Source: Warburgia ugandensis
Taxonomy: Eukaryota > Streptophyta > Magnoliopsida > Canellales > Canellaceae
Assembly: GCA_035236585.1 (NCBI GenBank)
Contig: CP141127.1
Coordinates: 63,407,495 to 63,471,494 of the forward strand
Direction: 5' to 3'
Length of the DNA stretch: 64,000 nucleotides
Of the stretch, positions 42,000 to 55,500 are shown piece by piece (the first letter of the stretch is position 1; each line of letters begins with the position of its first letter). The notes under the pieces were generated by a model that saw nothing but the letters and a program-made list of their open reading frames with translations, was not told the DNA's origin and ran no database searches. The position numbers and the translations under genes were made by a program.

Positions 42000-44870
42000 C
42001 GGACTCTATAACGACATTAAAACTCCTTTCCGAAAATTACAGAAATGAGAAATAGACGGCGAGAGGAGGTTCATGTTTTTTCTAAATTTTATGGTAGGTG
42101 CGATCTCAGAGTTCGCGTGAATGGTCCATCCGATGGACCATCTATCCGTTCATATGTTTTGCATTTCTCCTAAATCAAGAATCACGATAATTTTATGATC
42201 TCACAATCTTCAGACGCTATAATCATCCAATCTAGAGAATTTTTTAATGTCTCAAAAATCCAAAGGTAGGCCAAAACGATACAACGATTCGAATTCATTT
42301 TCCCTAAAATATCATGTTAGGACGAAGTAACATTAGCCCCAAGCGCCCAGTATCTGGTACTAAGGGGCTATTTTTTATTATCTAATTCATTCATCTTATT
42401 ATTTGGTTCAAAATCATCGTGATTAGATCATTCTAGTATCAGAAAAACTGTGTTTTTGAAATTGAATTTATACTATTGTTATACAAAATGTTTAACCGTT
42501 TATTTTTTGTGATAAATGGTATAATTTTTAAAGTGCTACAATTATCAAATCCTTAGACTCTCTAAACTACTAGTTATCTAAACTTATAGCAATGAGATGA
42601 CGTGGTTAGATTATTCAAAGGTGAGTTCGAGTTCTCTTGGTCTAGCGCTTGAAGCCAAGGTCGACCCCTCGTCCTAGCATTCGTCTATATTTTACAGGAC
42701 TTTTTGCAAAAATGCCATTATATTTTGACATTTAAAAATAAATGCAATGTTTTTTAAGTTTTTCAAATTTGCCACTACTTTTTGGTAAGCTTACTTTTCA
42801 AAATTATAATTCTATTAGTTTTCATCCTCTTTGCATGTTAGTTTTTATGAAATTTTGATATTACCTTTCTTGCAAATGGACGATGGGTAAACAATAGTAC
42901 TCTGTACGTAATTTTTTGCTTTGTTAATCAACAAAAATCTTTGAAATTAATCGTGTTAGGTATAAGACATTGAGACGAAGAAGACCAAGACTTAGATTTC
43001 TAATTTTCATTCAAAAAGGCATCTAACAAAGAGCTTAAATTTTGCTACTTGTTGTTGTTCACGTGAACAATAATAGTATTTTGCTTATGATTTAAATTAA
43101 TTTTTTAAAAATTTACTGTGTTTTTATTAATCCAAAGCATTGATTATTTTTCAATTTATGTTAGGAAATATTTTATATTAGTTTTAGTGAGAATCAAAGT
43201 TTAAATTGCCAAATTTATTGAAGAAGCTTAATAGATACTATTGCACAAGTTGGTGAACATGGTATGTTTACAATTGAATATCTCTATTGGTTAGTTGATA
43301 CTGAAATATAATCATAACATTAGATTCCTTGTTATTGAATTGTTTTAGATACCTAATTTCAGTGAAAATTTTCATCAATAAGTAATTGAACTTAATAGCC
43401 GAAGTCAGTAACTTAATAACAGGTTAGGTTTTAAAATATAGAAAAACTAATAGAATAGTAATTTTGCAAAACTTATAAAAACTTAATAACCAATTTACAA
43501 AACTAAAAAAACATTAGACTTTTTTGTAAAAAAAATAAAAAATTATTTATATATTTTTTCTATCTCCTTTAGAGGAGGATTGCGCAAGGAGCGGCTGAAG
43601 CTTTCCGCTTGAATTTCTCGGTAAACAATCTTGTCTCACCGACCGTAATACGCGCGCGAGCAAATGGCCTCCCAGTGCAAAATCGTTTGTCACCAGAAGA
43701 AATGCAAAATTGTGCACCGGCACGCTGCGCGCAGAGAGTCTAGAGGCAGGGCCCAAATTCCCACTAGAAATTTGGAGAATGGGCCAATGAATTTGCGGTT
43801 CGAAAGCCATCAAAGATGCTCTCCCTTCCGATTATCTGAACTGCAAACCATAATCACGAAAGGTTGCAAAAGAACAAACGGATAATATATAATTCAACCC
43901 TTCTAGCATCTATACATGCATGGGGATCTAAGTCGTCCATCTAGTGGGCTCCATCTGTTCCTAACTAATCAATTGCAATAGCAGGTTATGAGCAACCATT
44001 CATTTTAGATGCTGTCGCCCATCTACACTGGATTATGCTGGGGAACCCCGCAATTTTTCTTTATGCTTGTAAATTATGTTAGCGGGGACCGTGGCATTTT
44101 TGTTTATGCGGCTATCTAAGTGGTTTGGAGCACCAAGAAAGGAAAGGACAGAAGTAATTGAAACTCGAGATGCTAATTTCGTGTTTGGTAACTTTTGTTT
44201 TGTTTATTGTTTTTTTCCAATTGGGAACTTAAAATGATAATTTCTTTCGTTTGTTGCTTCAAGAGGTGTCAATATCAACAGCAAATAAAGAGAGAGAAAA
44301 GGCTCTACCCTGTTTCTTGTTTTCTCTTGGAGCTGATATTTCTACACTCGACACTAATTCTGCACGCACTTTGAGGTTTTCTAATAAAAGTATGTGTGGG
44401 GTTCATTCTTTTGTAGATCAAACCATTCATCTTAAATATCTAGCTATAGATGGACCATGACTCAAATATCATATCCTTTAAATAATTTAAACATTGATTT
44501 TATCTAAACTTTTTTAATATCATTAAATTTTCTACCATCTAGTTTAAAACCTAAAAAGTAAAGGTACAATCATCATATGGATGTGATTTTTGGGTCAAGG
44601 CTAATTTATTATCAAATAATTAAGATAAAAGGTTGAGATTATTATGAAAGTATGCCTTTGGGCAAAAGAATGACAAAACTCCAAAAGTGGGGATGGGAAT
44701 TGATGCCAAAGGGGTGTGGGTCAACTCCTTTGTTTTAAGTGACTTCCCTATTTCTTATTAATATTGGCATCCCTTTATTAATGCAATTCAGATTTTGTTG
44801 GTGAGTGCGTGTGTGTACACTAGAGTTTCAGGAGCAATTATAAAGACATGAATAATATATAAGAAAGAAT
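42000..44870. other. Intergenic interval upstream of PGDH
   Basis: No gene recognised. It contains a perfect 10-bp-arm palindrome at 42121-42141, AT-rich DNA at 42700-43550, and a GC- and CpG-richer patch at 43560-43830 (acgcgcgcgagc, gctgcgcgc) that stands out from its surroundings. Short open frames at 43664-43885 and 44251-44460 show no recognisable domain. Confidence 0.5.
42121..42141. repeat. Perfect palindrome upstream of PGDH
   Basis: Arms ATGGTCCATC and GATGGACCAT around a single C, about 225-245 bp upstream of the PGDH start codon. It could be a dimeric-factor site or a chance or MITE-derived hairpin. Confidence 0.7.
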
Positions 44871-44872
44871 AT

Positions 44873-45363
44873 ATAAAGTTACCTAATTTACAAGATATAG
44901 TTGCCTAATAAAGCATAAAATTAAAGCTGCCTAAGTAAGAAATAAACAAGCTACCTAATAAAACATAAAATTAAAGTTGTCTACAATTTGCAAGCAGCTG
45001 CCTAATAAAACATAAAATTAAAATTGCTACAATTAACAATTAATTGCCTAAGTAAGAAATAAACAAGATGACTAATAAAACATAAATTTAAAGCCGCCTA
45101 GAATTAACAAGTAGCTGCCTAGTAAAACATAAGATTAAAATTGACTACAATTAACAAGTAGCTGCCTAAGTAAGAAATAAACAAGCTGTCTAATAAAACA
45201 TAAAAGTAAAGCTGCCTATAATACACAAGTAGTGGCTTAAGTAAGAAATAAGCAAGCTGCCTAATAAAACATAAGCTGCCTACAATTAACAAGTAGATTC
45301 CTAAGGAAGAAATAAACAAGCTGCCTAATAAAACATAATATTAAAGCTGCCTATAATTAACAA
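44873..45363 (+). repeat. AT-rich minisatellite of composite units
   Basis: About 490 bp built from alternating blocks gctgcctaataaaacataa, aattaacaagtagctgcct and aagtaagaaataaacaag, in variable order and with partial units. The composite period is about 70-75 bp. It stops exactly where an LTR-like TGTAACAACC sequence begins. Confidence 0.85.
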
Positions 45364-48300
45364 TGTAACAACCTTAATTTTTTATTTCATTTCATATATT
45401 TTAGCACATTTTTAATTGAAAATGGAATGAGGCATTGAATTCTTTGAAAACTCTAAATTTAACTTTGAAACCTCAAAATTCGAGAACATATATGATAAGA
45501 GCTTGCCAATAATACTAATTTTGCTTGAAACAGAGATCAAGGTTGAAAAGCTCTAGAATTGTACAAATGAGGAAAGGGACTCAAAATTGATGATGACATC
45601 TCCCTCTCCAATTAGTTTCACCAACAATACATGGGAAGAGCTCACACATGGGGGGCCAACCCACCACGTGGAGCTGAGCCCTTGCCATGGGAACTAGCTA
45701 AAAACAATGATGAAAGTAGGGAGGAGTATGGCCAATGAACCCTCCCCTTTCGATCTCCTTGTCTTACCTCCTTCCTCTTCAGCAATGCCCAACATGACTG
45801 GCTAAAATTGGTTGCATTGAAGCAGCCCTTACCCTATGCATCAGCCACCTTCCCTTTATGATCTCCTTCTTCTTTGATGCTGACAAGGAACTCAAAACTA
45901 GAATCCACTTCCATATTCCTTTCTTCTTTGGTAACTGGCATCGAAACTTGAAACCCCCATTCCTATCTTCTCTGGCAACTAGCCTTGCAACTGATGCCAA
46001 TGTGTTTCCCTTCTTCTCTAGAGACTGTAAGATGGTACATTCCCCCTCTTTCCCCTAACTAAAGCCCTACAACCCGCCTCCTTCAAGGTCTTTGGAAAAC
46101 CCATTTCTCTCTCTCTCTCTCTCTAACAAAGCCAGTGACAGTGACAAAGAGGTCGGTAGCGACCACTAGACATCCTCACATTGAATTTTGAATGGGTTAG
46201 GTGTGTATTGCACAGACAATAATGAAATTCCACTGACCATCATTGTCAATGATTATTAAGGCCGAATTTTACAAATGAGGAAGGGGGTTGAAATTGATGA
46301 TAATAGCCCCCTCTCAATTAGTTTCACCAACAACACATGAGAAGAGGGGGTTGGGGAAGTGGTTCAACCCATCATGTGGAACTGAACTACAGCTGTAAAA
46401 ATTAGCTGAAAATGATGAAGAAAGGAGGGAGGAGTATGGTCGATGAATCCTCCCCCTTTTACTTCTTTCTTCTCTAGTGATGCTTGACATGACTAGCTGA
46501 ACTATTAGCACCACATCAGCCTTTCTATGTTGTGTTGGCCTCCTCCCCTCTGATCTCCTTGTTCTCTAGCATGACAAGGAACCTAGAATTAGAACCCACT
46601 TCCATCTTCCTTTCTTCTCAGGCAAGTAGCACCAAAACCAAAACTGGAAACCCCCATCCTTGTCTTCTCTAGTGAATAGCCTTGCAATCAATGTTGGTGT
46701 GTTTCCATTCTTCTCTAGCGATTGCAAGATGGTAGGGGACAACCTTGAAACCTTCCAATCCCCCTTCTTCAAGGGTTTTCAAAAACCCATCATTGAAATC
46801 CCTCTCTCTCTCTCTCTCTTGTCGGGGACAAAATGGGAGCAAACAAATTCAACAAAGATGATAGAGAGATCGGTAGCCACCAGTAGACATTTGCCTGTCA
46901 TTAATTCATAATTTTGATATACATTTATGAATATACAGATAGATCTGAATAGTTGATCCACAACCAATGGTACATATATAAAATTTCATCAATTTGGTGA
47001 GTGTTTAAATTGGCTAGAAAGTCATATCAGCAGAATTAAATAGTTGAGATTGTTCAACAATGTTAAGATTAGTTTTCACATGATTTGAGAAGATCTGAGC
47101 CATCAATCAATGATAGTAGGTGCGAAACCTAAGATTAATTAACGTTTAAGAGTAGGATTTGTATTGATGCAATATTTAGAATTGAACACTTGATTTGGAT
47201 TCTAAATTATAGTTGAATTTTATATATTATTTAGATTTTGATGCATAATTAGAGTTTGATTCATGATTGGATTTTGTGGTGTGGTTCGTGTATATTAAGT
47301 TAGAGAACAACTCAGTTAAATTTCAAGAAGTTCACTAAAATGGTAGGTATTTAACATCTCTAAGTTCCTTGCATATTCGAATTTTAAATGGTTGTAGTTT
47401 ATTTATATGCAATCCTGAATTGAGCATGAGAATTGCTATTTTTGGTTTTAGTATGATAACATGCCAATGATTCATTGTTGATAGAAAATATCTACATTTC
47501 ATTAATTTCCTTATATGTGATTAACATATGATTTGGGTTGAATCCATGGCATAAAATGATTAAGAAATTTAGTCAAATTGCATAATTTTAAATGAGGCAC
47601 CAGCATGTTTCTAGGTCCCCTGAATTTCTCATTTAAAGATATTTTTACATTGCATCTATATGATTCACAAATGCATGTTAATAAATCTCTTACGCCTAAT
47701 AAGGTTAGATTTCAAGTTGAAAAAGACAAACTGTGTTAGTTTTTTGCATGACATGATGATTTGATAACTCAAGTTTTGAAGTGAGTTTCAAATGACACAT
47801 GAATGATGCTTTATGCATAATATTGATTCATGATCTGCAATTTGATTTCATGAATACTAATACATAATTACTGAGTTGTATTGGGTATAGAGGTACCAAA
47901 AGTTATCACCTTGCTTTCTATGGATTATTTGGGAGAGATCTTTTGCTTGGTAGACACAAAATTAGGAGGCCAGTAGGGTTAGCCACCTGCTCTCTGAATT
48001 TTGAGATACTTGATACAGACATGATAGGCTTACTTTGGTGTGGTCATCATGAGAAGGCGCCACCTAACATTTGGTCCACATCTCTCCATTCGCTATGGAT
48101 TAGAGTCTCACCATTATGGTATCGACGGCTAAGTACTAGACATACTAGGTCTGAGTTGCAGATACATAGTGATCCACATATCTTATTTGTTAGATTTGAC
48201 ATCCTATGTGATGGCGTAGCCTGTGCAATTTGTTGTCATGTGGGCCGCCGCATCTTGTGCAAATTTAGCATGATGACGGGTGGATATTTTTATGGTATAA

Positions 48301-48778
48301 GTACTCATAACAAGTTTGAGGTGGGATTGTGGGCCCATGTGTGTTTGGGATGACTCCACTATTATTGGAATTTTATGTTATTTATGAATTTATTATGATT
48401 TAGACTTGTGTTATTATCCATCATGTTTTATAAATATCATGGATTATTTCTAATATGAAATGCTTTATAGATTTTGAATGTATGAGGCATTACACTAGAT
48501 TTACATATGAAATTAATATGAATATACTTCATCTCATGAACTTAACATTGATAGTGTTTTAAATGCATTACTTTAACATTAACATATTTCAAGAGATGGG
48601 ACCTGTGAGATAGGATATTCCCACTGATAATGAGATTTTATACTCTTAAAAGTGTTTTGTGAGATTTTAGCTCTTTGAATGCTAGTATTTTTCAAAATGG
48701 ATTTGCGAATGACATGGATTGTGTTGGAATTGGCTTATTTCAACTCTTACACTTATGTTGAATCTAGATATTGTAATT
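45364..48778. mobile_element. Large LTR-like sequence, probably Gypsy
   Basis: Begins TGTAACAACCTTAATTTT, the standard form of plant Gypsy LTR starts. It is long and non-coding, with LTR-like composition. Its right end is not clear: it gives way near 48772-48779 to the Athila LTR, which may have inserted into it. No partner LTR or target duplication is visible. It contains a 710-bp tandem duplication. Confidence 0.45.
45560..46980 (+). repeat. Tandem duplication of about 710 bp
   Basis: Copy 1 starts near 45560 (tacaaatgaggaaaggg) and copy 2 near 46268 (tacaaatgaggaaggggg). Corresponding blocks recur at 708-718 bp spacing: ttagtttcaccaacaa, ggaggagtatgg, a short (CT)n run at 46107 and 46804, and gtagacat. 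Identity is roughly 75-80% by eye, so it is old. Short frames in both copies are not recognisable genes. Confidence 0.8.
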
Positions 48779-50660
48779 GTTTTACACAAGTGCACAAGCT
48801 ATTATAGTATAGCCTGTGTAAGAATGGGCAGATCCCATGGGACTCAACTTAAAGAAAAAAGAGTTTAAATAAAATTTAAATATCCAAAATTAACTAAATT
48901 TACAAAAATTAAATGACAATGAATTAGAAACTCAAATCTATTTGACTTAATGAAAAGTACACAATTCCAAGTTCAAAAGACAAAGAATTAAATAAAATAT
49001 CAAGTCAAATCCACTTTCCTAGCTTGATCATATCAAGATTCTTTAACTCTGGCCACATATGAGTCAATCAACCTTCATCAATCCATCCTTTAGGCCTCTA
49101 ATTAATGATTCAATGGTTGAATTTGTAGATCCTTCAAAAATCTAATGATCTGGATCAATGTAAAAAAATTATATTTGATGACTTAGATTGATTTTTTGAA
49201 TTGTAGATGAAAGATTAGATCCCTAGATTAATTAAAAATTGTGTTTTGATGAAGATCAAAAAATGGATTAAAAATATGAAAAGAAATGGAACAGAAATTT
49301 AAAAGGAAATGCCTGGTTGAAATTGAATTGTTGATTTGGTTCAGGTGAAACCACACTCAAACTTGATTGGAATTATTCAGGTTCTTTTCTGGAACAAGAC
49401 AAAATAGGAATAAGACAAATAAGATGCAAAAAGAATTATAAAAGACTCAAAGGAGCATAACTATAATTCAATTTTTCGAAAAAGGACCAAATAAGGAAAA
49501 AGATAGAAAGGACATGAAATGAATTTAAACTTAATTGTATGTGATAGAAATGGAATTTTTGCTAAAAATTCCTTTTAACCAAGGGGAGGAAGAAGATGAC
49601 ACAAATAGATCCTTGCACCTATTTGAGCACAAAAATCTAAGGGGAAATGGGATTTTTTAGGAGAAGCCCATATTAGGTTTTCTTTGATATAATAAATCTT
49701 TTGAAAGGAAAGAATCAAAGTGAGAAGAATTGGAGAATCATAGTGGAAAACATGGACTAGAATTGATAAGAAAAATATGGAAAAGCATGGTGAAAATAGG
49801 AAAAGAACTATGGTGAATAAAAATGAAATTGAGAATGGTGACATAGAGAAAGATGGGATGTTGGGAATGGTAAACAATACATAAGGATGAGTTATTGGAA
49901 TGAAAGAAAAAAATAGAGAGTGAGGGAGAGAAATGTAGGAAGGTGGGCTTCATTTAAATCATCCAAAGGAGGAATTGGCTAGAATCTGTTAGCCCTTCCT
50001 CCTTTCTTCTTCCTTCTATGGTCATCCTTTTGCAGCTCTAAAAGGTAGTTGGAGAGCTAGGTGTGGTAACAGCAGAAGAGATGGCTAGGAACAAATGGTT
50101 TCTGAAATTGGGTTCTCCTCCTCTTCTTGTATAAGGTGCTTCTACATCCTCCTCCCCCCACCCCCTTTTCAGCTCTTTCTTTCTTTTGTTTATAAAGCCT
50201 TGGTCCTCTGTTGTCGATTCCTTTTAGTTTCTAAAACCTTCCTCTTCTTTTCTATTTTTCTCTCTTTCTATTCTCTCCTTAAAGTTTCCTCTTTTGTTCT
50301 CCTTAATGCTAAACACATCCAACCCAACTTGATTTTTAATTTAAGAAACCTCTGAATTAGGAAACTTCCTTTATTTCCAACTTCAACTCCTTTATTCATC
50401 TTGCATTGTAGGGCCCATGTAGGGTCCAAGATGATCTAGTATCGATCAGCTCGATGTGAGCCATCCAAATCCTACTCTTGATTATGTGCAACACAAAATT
50501 CAATTAGAATAATCTAACCATTAAATTTTGAAAATCAACACTTGGATGATTAATTGGAGGTAAAATTAACAGTTAAGCTAAAAATTGAAAATTTGAGTGA
50601 TTGGATGATCTAATTAAATACTAGATTAAGGATATTTTATCCAAAATTAAATACTCAACA
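48779..50660 (-). repeat. 3' LTR of the Athila-like element
   Basis: On the plus strand it starts near TGTTTTACACAAGTGCAC and ends TACTCAACA, next to the polypurine tract. 49550-50030 matches 63345-63830 at about 85% identity. The left boundary is uncertain by a few bases (48772 or 48779). Confidence 0.65.
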
Positions 50661-50662
50661 TA

Positions 50663-50674
50663 CCCCCAACCTAC
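50663..50674 (-). other. Polypurine tract of the Athila-like element
   Basis: Minus strand GTAGGTTGGGGG immediately before the 3' LTR, which starts TGTTGAGTATTTAA two bases further on. This arrangement and wording are typical of Athila elements. Confidence 0.6.
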
Positions 50675-52530
50675 ATTTTGTTAGTCCCTAGCAAAACATG
50701 CAAAAAAAATATGTTTCATTTGAAAAGTGATACAAATTCCCACTTACATAGGCACTCATGATTGTAGTTAACATATGCAGTAATCCCTTAAGCTCATTGG
50801 TTACTCATAGTGAATGAGTTAAGCCTTGTGAGGATTTACAGTGAATATAACCACAAAATTTCAAAAATCATTTTTGAGTCAATCTTCTCTTTTCCCTCAA
50901 AGAATTATATTCAATAAATATATCAAATTTAGCATACTAATAAAAATAAATGAAAAATTCAAAACTTTCATTCCAATTAACCTTAGATCTCAGTGTGTGT
51001 ATAGTTCACATACATAATAATCTTTATTTCTATGTAGATTCTAACTTTTGAAATCTATCTAAAATATGTTTTGACCTCATCCCTCATTGATGATGGACAT
51101 TGAGAAATAAAAACTCTCAAATAAAGGGTTCAACTCATGTCTCTCTTTTAACTATATGAACATAACAAACAAAAGAAAATTTATCTAACACATGAAAAAA
51201 GGGAGTTACTAAGGAATTAAATTCTGATCCCTTTAAAAAAGATGTCATTACCTTTGAATACCTAGATATATTACTTTTTAAATCATATATATTCATATCA
51301 TCATCAAAACTATATTCCTCCTATAATCAATAGGTCTTCAACTAGAACGAAATGTAGGGATATGCAAAATTCTTCAAAAGTAAATAGAGGATTTCTACTA
51401 AAGTTGACAATTCTTCTTTATTTAGTAATATGTGAATATATTTTTTTATTTTTTTTTGCATTCTTCATTTTTTAGAGCACTTTTTTCTTCCTTTTAGCAC
51501 TTCTAAATTTCTTTGAAGAATATTTCTTTTCTTAATATTCAATTTTATGCTTTCATTGTAATTAAAAAGTATTTTTTTCATTCATCTCTAACTTATCTTT
51601 CAAAGAAAATAGCAATGCGTAATTATAATAGGTATTTATGGGTAAAGTTGATTTGAGTAAGAAAAGAAAAGGCTTATATAAAACGCTCAAATTAGCTAAC
51701 TAGTAGTAAAAATACTTTTAGTTAGGCTTTATGTCTCTAGGTTAACAACAAGGATGACCTAAATCATTTCTTAAGTTTCATATCAAATTTAATGAACTTT
51801 TAGAATTTTAAAGGTAATACTTTAATAAATCAAGTAATTGGCCAAATTTAAGAGTTGGTGGGATCAAATTTAATTTAAACATGCCAATGAAAAATTTGAA
51901 ACATATTAACCTCTTAAAAGAATGAATGGCTTTAAAACTCACTTAGGTTATAGGTCTCTAATGAATTTCTTTAAGAATCTCTAAGTTACAGCTACTTATC
52001 AATTTAGACTATACACATGCAACTATGTATGCAGATGTGATATGTGATTTAGCTTTCATGAAATACTTTAGAAAATGAGTAAAATAATGAATTAATCATG
52101 TTCAATTCCACTAATAAACTAAAGTTAGCTGGATTACACTTCATAAAAATTCAATTCTCCTCATAGTGTAAGAATTGACCTAAAAATTTATAAAAAAATT
52201 TCAAAATTAAAAGAAATTATTTTCAAAATTTTCTTTAAATAAAAATTTCTTTTTTTCTATTTTTATCAAATTTTAAAAAAGAAATCACGAAAATCAACTA
52301 AAAATAATAGAATTTGCTGGAATTTTACATGCCTCAACTTGGAAGAAACATTGTCCCCAATGTTTAAAAAGTAGGACTAAAAATAAATATGGGTGATGCA
52401 GAAAACAACTAATTTTAAAATATAAAAAATGATATAGAGAGATTAGATCCACTCAATCTAGATAAATAGGATCCTCTAATGTTGTGGACCTAACTTCTAG
52501 ATTCTCATATTCTAGGAAAGGCTTTAAACA
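50675..52530 (-). other. Non-coding region between Athila integrase and 3' LTR
   Basis: About 1.85 kb of AT-rich DNA with no recognised domain. It corresponds to the long region after integrase in Athila elements, where an envelope-like ORF is sometimes found. None is recognised here. Confidence 0.5.
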
Positions 52531-55500
52531 TTAACCATTCACTTTAAAAGCATCACATGTCCTAGCATCCTCAATCTTAATAGTCTCATATAGTAAAATT
52601 TCTTTGATTATGTATGAATAGGTCCATAGAGATCTAAGCTGACCTGGAAATAGGTGGATCTTAGAATTGTTAATAGAACCTTTTGATTTGGAGTAAAGGA
52701 TTCTCTCATTATATTTATCATGAAAAACTTTCATCTTTTGCTTATAAATCCTATTACTTTCATAAGCTTCATGCTTGATCTCTTTACACTCATTGAGTTG
52801 GAGTTTTCTATGTGAGCCTGCTTTATCCATGTTAAAACTAAAAGTCTTTATTGCCTAGTAGGCTCTATGTTCCAACTCCATAGCAAAATAACAAGTCTTT
52901 CCATATATGATATGATAGGGAGACATATCAATTGGGGTCTGGTGTATAGTCCTGTAAGCCCAAAGAGCATCTATTAGTTTCAAAGACCAATCCTTACGGT
53001 CGGGGTTAACATTCTTTTAAAGAATTTGTTTTGTTGCTTGACTAGATACTTCTACTTGTTCACTTATTTGTAGGTGATACGATGTTGTAATTTTATGGGT
53101 AATGTTATATTTTTTCATGAGTGCTTCAAAAGCTTTGTTGCAAAAATGTGTACCATTATCACTTATAATAGCTCAAGGGGTCCCAAATTTAGAAAAAAAA
53201 AATGTTTCCTTATAAGAATTTAACCAATATTTTATGATCATTATGCCAACTTGGGATAGCCTTAATCCATTTGGATACGTAGTCTACTGCTAATAAGATG
53301 TAAATATAACCAAAAGAAGATGGGAATGGCCCCATAAAATCAATGCTTCAGCAATCAAAAACCTTGATGACAAGGATAGGGTTAAGAGGCATCGTATTCC
53401 TACAAGTTATTCCTCCTAACTATTGACATTGCTCACATGATTTATAAAACACGCATCTTTACATAATGAGAGATAGTAGAAACCACACTTCAAAATCTTT
53501 GCAATAGTTTTCTGTGCAGAACAATGTCTACCACATGCTTCTGAATGACATAAAGAGATGACTATAGTCTACTCTAAGTCAGGTATGCATCACCTAATTA
53601 TCTAATATGGGTAGTACTTAAACAAATATGGATCATCTCAGAAGTAGTTTTTAACATTTATATTTTTCTTGTTTACTCCAATGTTTAGGAATCTTCTCTA
53701 TGACTAAATAATTTGCAATATCATCAAACCATGGAGGATGGGAAACATGAAAAAGTGGCTCAAAAGAGAAAGTTTCTTTAATTAGCAATTCATCCAAAGG
53801 TTCTATTAGGACTAGGCAAGACAAATGGTCAGCTACAACATTTTCTACTTTTTTCTTTTTTCTTAATGTCAAACTCTTGAGGTAGAAGAATCCATCTAAT
53901 TAGTTTAGGCTTAGCATCCTTCTTGGAAAAAAAATACTTAAGGGTCAAATCATTAGTGAATATGACTATTTTAGAACCAACCAAATAAGATCTAAATTTA
54001 TCCAAAGCTAAGACAACTGGAAGGAGTTCTTTCTCCATAATTAATAATACATTTAGTGCTATTTAGGATCCTACTTACATAGTAGATGACATATAACTTT
54101 CTATCTTTTCTCTACCCTAGTAGTGATCTAACAACATAATCACTAACATCACACACAATTTCAAAGGGTAGATTCAAATTAGGTGGTCGTATGATAGGTG
54201 CATTGGTCAACTTGTCTTTTAGCTTCATAAAAGCTTCTTAACAATCATTAGTACACTCAAAAGTGGTACCATTTGTAAGGAGGTGAAACATTAGTTAGGA
54301 CATTGTACAAAAATCTTTAATAAAACCTCCTATAGAATCCTGCATGACCTAGGAATGAGCAAACCCTAATAGATTTGGGGATTAGTAGATTAGCAATTAA
54401 GTCAACTTTAGCTATATCTATCTATATACCTTTGGATGATACTATGTGGCCAAGGACAATTCCCTTAGAAACCATAAAATCACACTTCTCCCAATTAAGC
54501 ATTAAGTTCTTTTCTTTACAACTACTCAAGAATTTTCTTAAATTTTCAAGACATGTGTCAAATGAATCACCAAAACAGAAAATTCGTCCATGAAAACCTC
54601 TAAGACTCTCTCACCAATATCACTAAAGATACTCAACATGCAATGTTGAAATGTTGTAGGAGCATTACATAATCTAAATGGAATTCTTTTGTAAGAAAAA
54701 GTGCCAAAAGGACATGTGAAGGTGGTCTTTTTTGGATCCTTGGGTGAAATTTTTATTTGGTTATATCCTGAATTACCATCTAGAAAACAATAATATTGAT
54801 GTCTTGCTACCATTTTTAACATCTAATCAATAGAAGGCAAAGGAAAATGGTCCTTCCTAATGACATCATTCAACTTTCTATAGTCAATGCACATAAACCA
54901 ATTAATGGCAATTCTAATAGGAATTAATTCATCATTGACATTAGTGATCATTGTCACTCTGGACTTTTCTGAAACTACTTGAGTTAGACTTACCCATTTG
55001 CTATCACTTATGGGATACATGATTCCTACGTCAAGCAATTTGAGGACTTTTGCTCTAATCACATTCTTTATATTTGGATTTAACCTTCTTTTCAACTAAC
55101 ACCATGGTTTAGTATCATCCTCCACATATATACTATGGGTACAGATTAAAGAGTTAATGCCTTTAATATTTATTAGGGTCCATCCTATTACACTTTTATG
55201 TTCCCTGAGGGTTTTGATCAATTGTTCCTCTTAAGATTTTTCTAATTGAGAGGTAATTATAATAGGAAAAGTTTGTTCATCTCTAAATAAGTATATTTGA
55301 GTTCGGAAGGTAGAGGTTTTAAATCTAGCTTTGGAGGTTCATCAGAGGATAGAATGGGAGTGGACTCCCTCGTTGGAAGTTCCTCAAAATTAGGTTTTTA
55401 TTTTTCTTTGTCCATAATATGAACAGAATCAAGAAGGGCATTAACTTTCTCTATCAATGCGTCCTCATTAAACTCATTAAAGTGGGCCAAAACTTAAAGT

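Noticed and set aside
42331-42367. MITE end (tagcccc ... ggggcta inverted pair)
   Set aside because: Arms are only 7-8 bp and no second terminus or target duplication was found.
42620-42690. tRNA-derived SINE or tRNA gene (agttcgagttctc resembles a B box)
   Set aside because: No A box at the right distance and no cloverleaf; B-box match is partial.
47943-48353. 136-codon frame as a host gene
   Set aside because: No recognisable domain; lies in LTR-like non-coding sequence.
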